Notes under the pieces: generated by a model | The model's database searches: none | What the model was told of the DNA's origin: nothing | What the model saw: only the letters and a program-made list of their open reading frames with translations | In this document: positions 58,661-64,000 of the stretch, piece after piece | Layout of the letters: each line of letters begins with the position of its first letter | Position numbering within the stretch: position 1 is the stretch's first letter | Origin: Trichomonas vaginalis G3 | Lineage: Eukaryota > Parabasalia > Trichomonadida > Trichomonadidae | Length of the DNA stretch: 64,000 nucleotides | Direction of reading: 5' to 3' | Assembly: GCF_026262505.1 (NCBI RefSeq) | Contig: NC_067204.1 | Span: 23,777,300 to 23,841,299, forward strand | Position numbers and translations under genes: made by a program

Positions 58661-59724
58661 ATGACTGTTGGTAAACAAGAAAAAACTTTAATACAAGAGG
58701 ATTTGATGCTACAATATATTCAACTGATATGGGAGCTTATCAATTCGATACATTTGAGAATCCTGGTGGAACACACATATTTTCTTTTGTTCATCAATGT
58801 AAACAGTAGAAAAGGTTATGCGTTCCCAATGAGTGAAAAGAACTCAAACAATGTTCTAAGTGCAATGCAGAAGTTCCTTTCACAAGCTACATGTGAAATG
58901 AAGCCTACAATACTTACTAGTGATGAAGACCCAGCTTATACGACACAAAATGTTCGAGATCTGTTGGTCAGTCATAACATTGAACACATGACGACACAGA
59001 AATACAATCATAACATACTAGGTATTATTAATAGGTTCTGTAGAACTATTAGAACTATGTTACATATGAAGTTAAACCTCAAAGAAGGTGAAAAAACACC
59101 ACCTTTCACTGCTGATACAATGAGACAAATCATTAATGACTACAACACTGAATATCATTCAAGCACACAACAAAAGCCTGATGATTTCACAGAAAAGGAT
59201 AATGAGGAATATATAAAGAAGCAAAGATTGAAAGAAGAGTATGTCAGAAAAAATAACCTTTATAACTTAAGACCTGGTCAAAAAGTTCAAGTCATAGTTG
59301 AACCAAGAACATGGGGTAAAGGTAACCAACAAAAGAAACATCTTGATCCTTCTTATTATACAGTTGATTCAGTTGATACAAGTGCATACTTGTTAAGAGC
59401 AAAAGATGGAAGTGTTGCAAGATATCCACGTTATCAGATATGGACAAAAATAGAGCATGGATTAAAGCAAGGAGAAACTTTAGATCAAGGAAGACACGGT
59501 GCTGTTAAAAGTATTGATGGTCATGAACTTGTCGGTAATGATGTAAATATGATGTTACGTTTGAGAACGAAAATACAGGAAAAGTGACAGGTAGAGGTAT
59601 GCGTGAAGGTAATCCAAACAGGTTGTCACAAATGGAAGTACAGTATTGGAGGAAAAATATTAATGAAGGTCATGTTAAAGATATGCCTAGTTTTCTTGAG
59701 AAGTATCGTGGGTTTCGAGTTTAG
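58661..59724 (+). pseudogene. Polinton integrase, broken (fossil)
   Basis: A retroviral-type integrase of the Polinton class. Core stretches are FLLFINVNSRKGYAFPMSEK, TILTSDEDPAYTTQNVRDLL, MTTQKYNHNILGIINRFCRT and IINDYNTEYHSSTQQKPDDF. The C-terminal SH3-like part includes YNLRPGQKVQVIVEP and YYTVDSVDTSAYLLRAKDGS. About two breaks. It is recognisably related to the element A copy at 5350-6254. The enzyme would insert the element's linear DNA into host chromosomes. Confidence 0.82.
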
Positions 59725-59923
59725 CTTGTAAGTCCTTTATTTTTGTTTCATACAATGAGATCTTCCTTCTGATATGTTCATCATTGAGAGGTTGCTTGAC
59801 TTTACGGAACTATACACGTCCGTCTTTCATTGTATGTACATAATATCCATCAGGAACCTTACCATCTTTTATATATTCAGTTAACCACTTTTGTTTAGTT
59901 GATGCTTTAATGACTTGACTCAT
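59687..59923 (-). pseudogene. Y-V-MK-G motif family member, broken (fossil)
   Basis: A short fossil of about 78 codons with about one break. It carries VPDGYYVHTMKDGRV and then KVKQPLNDEHIRRKISLYET. The first part matches YYVCHMKNGSVQVRKRKAPL of the 43379-43828 gene and, more weakly, NYKVTFHRNGTASISKKK of the 4099-4683 gene. It overlaps the 3' end of the plus-strand integrase fossil. Its ATG is coupled to the end of the upstream Pro/Thr-rich gene by an ATGA overlap. Confidence 0.55.
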
Positions 59924-62900
59924 TTCTTACTGGATAAATTTTTATGTTTTTTATCTTTTGACGATTTTTTCTTATCCTTATCTTTCTTCTTGTCCTTATC
60001 TTTCTTTTTGTCTTTGTCCTTCTTTGATTTATCCTTCTTGGACTTCTCTGCTGCAGGTGGTGTTGGATTCTGTTTGACTTTAGCACTTGGGTCAGGACCT
60101 TGTCTCTGAGACTTAGATATAGATTGTTTAGGAGCTGCTGCTTGTTTAGTTGCTTCAGCTTGTTGTTTAGCTTGTTCTGCAGCTTGTTGCTTAGCTAATT
60201 CAGCAGCTTGTTTATCATTCTCTTCTATTTCCTTTGCACCAGTTGCGACTTCATTCTTGAACTTTTGGAGATTCTCAGCAGCATCCATTACCTTATTCGC
60301 TCCTTTAAACAATCCATAAAATTTCTGCCATGGTGGTACTGAAGGTATATTTCCACCAATTGCTGGAGGAACTGATGCTTCAGGAGTTGGAGATGGTGTT
60401 GGAGTTGCTTCAGGAGTTGGTGTTGGAGTTTTGTCTGAATTGAGATGCTTTTCTGCTTCAAGAACTTGTGTAGTATTTTTCTCCAGGTATGCTTTTGCAA
60501 CCTCCTTAACTTCTGGACGTTCATTATTTACATCCTGTCTTGGTGTTGATGTTTCAGTAGCGTTTTCCTGAGTTACATTAACAACAGGTTGCTCAACTGC
60601 TGAAACATTAGCTGCTTCAGTAATGTTATGAGTAGTTGAAACATTTCCTGATATACCTTCTCCTGTTGGAACTCTTGGAGCAATTGTTGTGATGTTCGCC
60701 ATTGCAGGAGTTGGTGTTGGAGTTTCTTTCTTTGGAGGTGGAGTTGGAGTAGGAGTGTCATCAATCTTTCTGTCAGCTTTCGTCGTTTGCGTTGTAGTAT
60801 TTGTTGTTTCATTACCATATTTTGCTCTTAGTCTGGTAAGCTCTAACTTCATATGTTCTTCAGGATATGCATACTTATTATATTCACCCTTAATATTCTT
60901 TTTCCATTCATCGTATTTATCTTCTACTGATTTCTTAATTGATGCTAGTCCGTTTACAGCCAATTCATCAGTACCGTTATCAGTAGTCTGGTTATATAAA
61001 AGATTATCAGCTGATCTAATTGTGTAATCCGTAAGATTACCAAAACGCTCTATTGTACCTAATGTTGCGTTCTTCAGTTCCTTTCCAATTCCTTGTGCAG
61101 CATCTTTGACTAAATCAGCACCCCATGCACCAAATCGTCTCACAGGAACCGCTATTGATGGTGTTGGTGAAGGAGATGGCGATGGAGATGGTGATGGTGA
61201 AGGAGATGGAGATGGCGATGGAGATGGTGATGGTGAAGGAGATGGAGATGGCGATGGAGTTGGTGTTGCTGCTGCTTTCGCCTTTCTATCAGCTTCTTCC
61301 TTAGCCTTTCTATCTGCTTCTTCTTTCTTCTTAAGCTCCTCTAGTTCTTTACGTTCAGCTTCTTCTTTCGCCTTTCGTTCAGCTTCTTCTTTAGCCTTAC
61401 GAGCTTTTTCTTCATAATATTTTGTATACTTATCATCAGCCCAATTACCAAGTGATTTGGCACCTGTTAGTATTCCATTTGCGGTTGATGTTGCTGTTCT
61501 TCCGAGCCATCCCCCTACCGCTGAAGCACCATTGCCAATAGCACTACCAGCATTTAAAATTCCACGACCAATCCATATCCCTGGTTTTGCCTTTGTATTA
61601 AGAGTAAGAAATTCTTCCTTCCTATCTTCAGGTGTAGGATTTGTAACAGTTCTTACAGTATCAACAACAGTGTCAACACCGGTTCCAATAGCACTACCAA
61701 CAGTTGTTGCACCAGTTAGAATACCATGGGTAACTAAATCAGTAGCTCTTGAGACAACATTATCACTCGAGGCTTTCTCTGCTGGATAGTTTGATCCTTT
61801 GTAAGTTCCTGGACCACCTCTATTTGAAGCTTCTCCTTCAACTATTTTCTTCTCTTCTTGTGCTTGTTCTCTGGCAACACTCAATGCACGTTCTTGTCTT
61901 TGAATGTTGTCTTTCTTTAACATGTAACCACCAAGTGTCTGTGGTGGTGTGTTTTTATCTAGTGCAGCATCAATTGCAGCCTTTTCTTTTCGCTTTTCTT
62001 CGTCTAACCAATTTTGAATAGATTCTGCATCAGTTGGTTCAGCTGGAGTTGGAGACGGTGTTGGAGCTTTAGTTGGTGTTGGAGACGGTGTCGGAGCTTT
62101 AGTCGGAGTTGGAGATGGAGTAGGTGCTTTTGTAGGTGTCGGTGATGGAGTTGGAGATGGAGTTGGAGGTACTTGTTGGTTCTGGAGTTGGTTCAACAGT
62201 CGGTGAAGGTGTTGGCGCCTTTGTGATTCTTGGAGTTGGCTCTGGTGTTCTAATAGGGGAAGCAGTTGGTGTATTAGCTCTTTTAAGAACCTGTGATCTT
62301 TCCGCTTGATTTGAATCAGATACTGGGTTAGTTGTACTAGGATGTGATACAGGAGTTATTTTTGGTGTAGGTGTTGGTTTATTTAATGTTATACCATGAC
62401 TACTCGACATTGGTGGAGGACCTGCGTGAGCAGTTGGTGTCAGAGTTGGCGTTGGAGCTACTGTAGGAGTTGGCGTTGGAGCTACTGTTGGTTCAGGAGT
62501 GGGTGTTGGTGTTGGAGCTACTGTAGGAGTAGGTGTAGGAGTTGGTGTTGGAGTCGACATTTGTTTTAACCTCTCATTATACCAATTCTCCAAATAATAA
62601 GCCTCACCCATTAAGTTACTCTGTCTTTGTTTTATAGAAAATTCACCTAACAGTAATTCATCATGAATCATTTTCTGCAGCTTTGTCGTGTTTTCTACTT
62701 CCTTTATTAGAACGCTCGATGTATTCGCCAATCCTCTATATTCCTTAATCATCTTATCTAGTTTGTTCATATTTGGTACTTCCTTTTTCTTCTCAGCGTT
62801 AATCTCATTAGATCGTTTCTCCAATTCTTCAACTACTTTGTAAAGCTTATTTATCTTGACATGTGATTCCTTTACTTCTCCAGTCCTTGGATCCTTAGGT

Positions 62901-63331
62901 TCCTTGTATTTAGCTAATTTCGTCTCTATATATCTTCGTTTAGCGTCATATCCAGGATCACTGGTTCGTAAAGGATGCGAAGGTGGACGAAAATAAGGTA
63001 TGTAGAAATCTGGATCATCATTAATAGAAGAACGTGCTTTAAAGTTACGAACCGCGTCTGTAAAAGGGTCTCTACCACGTGCTGTATATGTTGATGTAAT
63101 CAAAAAGCCTTCTCTTCTCATTGGGAAATTAATACGACCTTTTTGAACATATTCTTTCTCAAAGTATTGCCTAGCATTGTAATCAAAAGCAAGATCATTA
63201 TATATATCGCGCAAAAAATCAAATGTATGCTGCTTGAACTTTTGATCGCTAATTATGGTACGAATTATCGGACGTTCATTCTCCCATTTCTTAACTCGTT
63301 CATCAATGAGTTTCCTCTCTTGTTCACTCAT
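59920..63331 (-). pseudogene. Large Pro/Thr-rich repeat protein, broken about once (fossil)
   Basis: The N-terminal third is charged and helical (MSEQERKLIDERVKKWENER, then coiled-coil LYKVVEELEKRSNEINAEKK). Then come long PTPTPTVAPTP and [15 protein letters not shown] arrays, then Gly/Ala-rich segments with TGAKSLG and [12 protein letters not shown], a KAKEEAERK helix, an SPSPSPSP run, more PTPTP and a very basic [11 protein letters not shown] tail. Mucin-like proline/threonine spacers suggest an extended virion or membrane-exposed protein. The repeat DNA is low-complexity and prone to slippage. The ATG at 63331 follows TTTTTATGAGGTTTAA. No family is recognised. Confidence 0.65.
61140..61265. 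repeat. Hexamer-type repeat (GATGGT/GATGGA) in the Pro-rich gene
   Basis: Plus strand GGAGATGGCGATGGAGATGG and similar units encode the (SP)n stretch on the minus strand. Related GGTGTTGGAGTT-type repeats lie at about 60370-60435, 62040-62180 and 62340-62560 and encode the PTPTP stretches. Confidence 0.85.
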
Positions 63332-63351
63332 TTAAACCTCATAAAAATATA

Positions 63352-63759
63352 TTATCTGCGTATAGTGCCACTAATAGCATTAATCCATGGCATGTCTGAT
63401 AGTACACGTACTGACTGAACTAATGGCTTATGATTGTTCCAAATAGCTCCTCCAATGTATGCGTTATACTTATTGTTGTCAATAGTTTGTTGAGGTTGAA
63501 CTATAGGTGTTTCAACAGGCTTGTCTCTACTGAAGTCACCACCAAGAGCTTTATTGAATGCTTTAAGATTCTTCGTTAATGCATTATCTTCACCTAATGT
63601 AGTTTTTGCAATTCTTTCACCAAGACTACCGATAACACCACCGACTTGACCAACTTGAGGGAAAAGTTTGTTAGCAATGTTAAATCCAGCACCTATTACA
63701 AGACCAGGATTTTTTTTCACCATACCCCATCCAGCTTTAACATAATCGCCAAAACCCAT
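63352..63759 (-). CDS. Gly-rich hydrophobic minor-virion-type protein, 135 aa
   Basis: Starts MGFGDYVKAGWGMVKKNPGL, followed by a hydrophobic Gly/Val segment (LVIGAGFNIANKLFPQVGQV, GGVIGSLGERIAKTTLG) and a polar end with IGGAIWNNHKPLVQSV. In style it resembles the element A fossil at 4865-5345 and the amphipathic 8495-8737 protein. A capsid-internal membrane-active protein is a reasonable guess. The ATG at 63759 follows TTATTTTAAGAAGAAATAA. Frame open. Confidence 0.6.
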   Translation of the reverse strand: MGFGDYVKAGWGMVKKNPGLVIGAGFNIANKLFPQVGQVGGVIGSLGERIAKTTLGEDNALTKNLKAFNKALGGDFSRDKPVETPIVQPQQTIDNNKYNAYIGGAIWNNHKPLVQSVRVLSDMPWINAISGTIRR

Positions 63760-63769
63760 TTATTTCTTC

Positions 63770-64000
63770 TTAAAATAATGTCATCTTTTGTTGCTTAACT
63801 TCTTTAAAGTCCGTCTTTCCTGCAACTATATGAACTTCCATATATGAACGAGGTGTTGGTAGCTCTTTGTATTTGTTCCATAACTCTTCCCAATCTTCTG
63901 TTGCTCCTGACTGTTCAATCATTGACTGAAAGTCTCTCATAGAATAACCTTGAAAGATAACGAAGTCAGTGCATAGTCTCTTAATGTTTAAACATATATG
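63770..64000 (-). CDS. C-terminal end of an unknown Polinton gene, runs off the window
   Basis: The last 76 codons of a gene that starts right of the window. It reads RLCTDFVIFQGYSMRDFQSM, then TEDWEELWNKYKELPTPRSY, and ends FKEVKQQKMTLF. The style (a strand, then a helix, then a W-rich segment) could be the end of the FtsK/HerA-like packaging ATPase expected in a Polinton, but no diagnostic motif is inside the window. Confidence 0.45.
   Translation of the reverse strand, partial: HICLNIKRLCTDFVIFQGYSMRDFQSMIEQSGATEDWEELWNKYKELPTPRSYMEVHIVAGKTDFKEVKQQKMTLF

Larger units (their letters stand above)
41540..64000. mobile_element. Polinton/Maverick element B, continues past the right edge
   Basis: A Polinton with major capsid gene (broken), family B protein-primed DNA polymerase (apparently whole), minor capsid-type genes, fibre (interrupted by a DNA transposon and broken), methyltransferase, integrase (broken), a Pro/Thr-rich protein and several small genes. 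Roughly ten breaks in total. At least 22.4 kb long. The whole polymerase and many open small genes suggest a young insertion. No maturation protease was recognised in the visible part. Confidence 0.9.

Noticed and set aside
60689-61789. Plus-strand open frames opposite the Pro/Thr-rich gene (GDGDGDGE repeats)
   Set aside because: Complement of the SPSP repeats; low-complexity shadows.

Overview
The window looks like chromosomal DNA of a parabasalid protist, most likely Trichomonas vaginalis or a close trichomonad. The signs are very AT-rich intergenic DNA, apparently intronless host genes, initiator-like TCA elements just upstream of several host ATGs, a CAP/SCP-family secreted protein, a very large multi-membrane adenylyl cyclase, ankyrin relics of trichomonad type, a Mutator-like transposon and Maverick/Polinton elements. 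The species call is an inference from gene content.

Layout. (1) About 1-11.3 kb is a partial, partly decayed Polinton (element A): KilA-N, HNH nuclease, integrase, a phage-tail-like fibre, amphipathic minor-virion-type proteins, a Dam-like adenine methyltransferase and several unknown genes, separated by hairpin-forming and tandem repeats. It also holds a tRNA-like sequence and a 298-bp foldback repeat. (2) About 11.7-41.45 kb is host DNA: an unknown type II membrane protein, a PQ-loop transporter, a GT61 glycosyltransferase, a cyclin, an adenylyl cyclase with one in-frame TAG, a CAP protein, a secreted KPKKEE-repeat protein, a TMEM53-like hydrolase, a Fringe-like GT31 protein, a PRCC-domain protein, UPF1 with one frameshift, small membrane proteins, a decayed MULE transposon and an unknown helical protein. 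(3) About 41.5 kb to the window end is a second Polinton (element B) running off the right edge: broken major capsid gene, whole protein-primed DNA polymerase B, minor capsid-type genes, fibre, a block of small unknown genes, methyltransferase, broken integrase, a large Pro/Thr-rich protein, a glycine-rich minor-virion-type protein and the tail of one more gene.

How it fits together. Element B carries a replication gene (PolB), an integration gene and structural genes (capsid, fibre, minor proteins), the usual Polinton plan. Elements A and B share the fibre, its divergently transcribed neighbour, the methyltransferase beside a tiny membrane protein, and a short protein family with a YYV-MK-G type motif, but in different order. 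Many element genes have a TTTTTA-type A/T motif 7-25 bases before the ATG. A nonautonomous hAT-like transposon (1,193 bp, 8-bp target duplication) has inserted into the fibre of element B.
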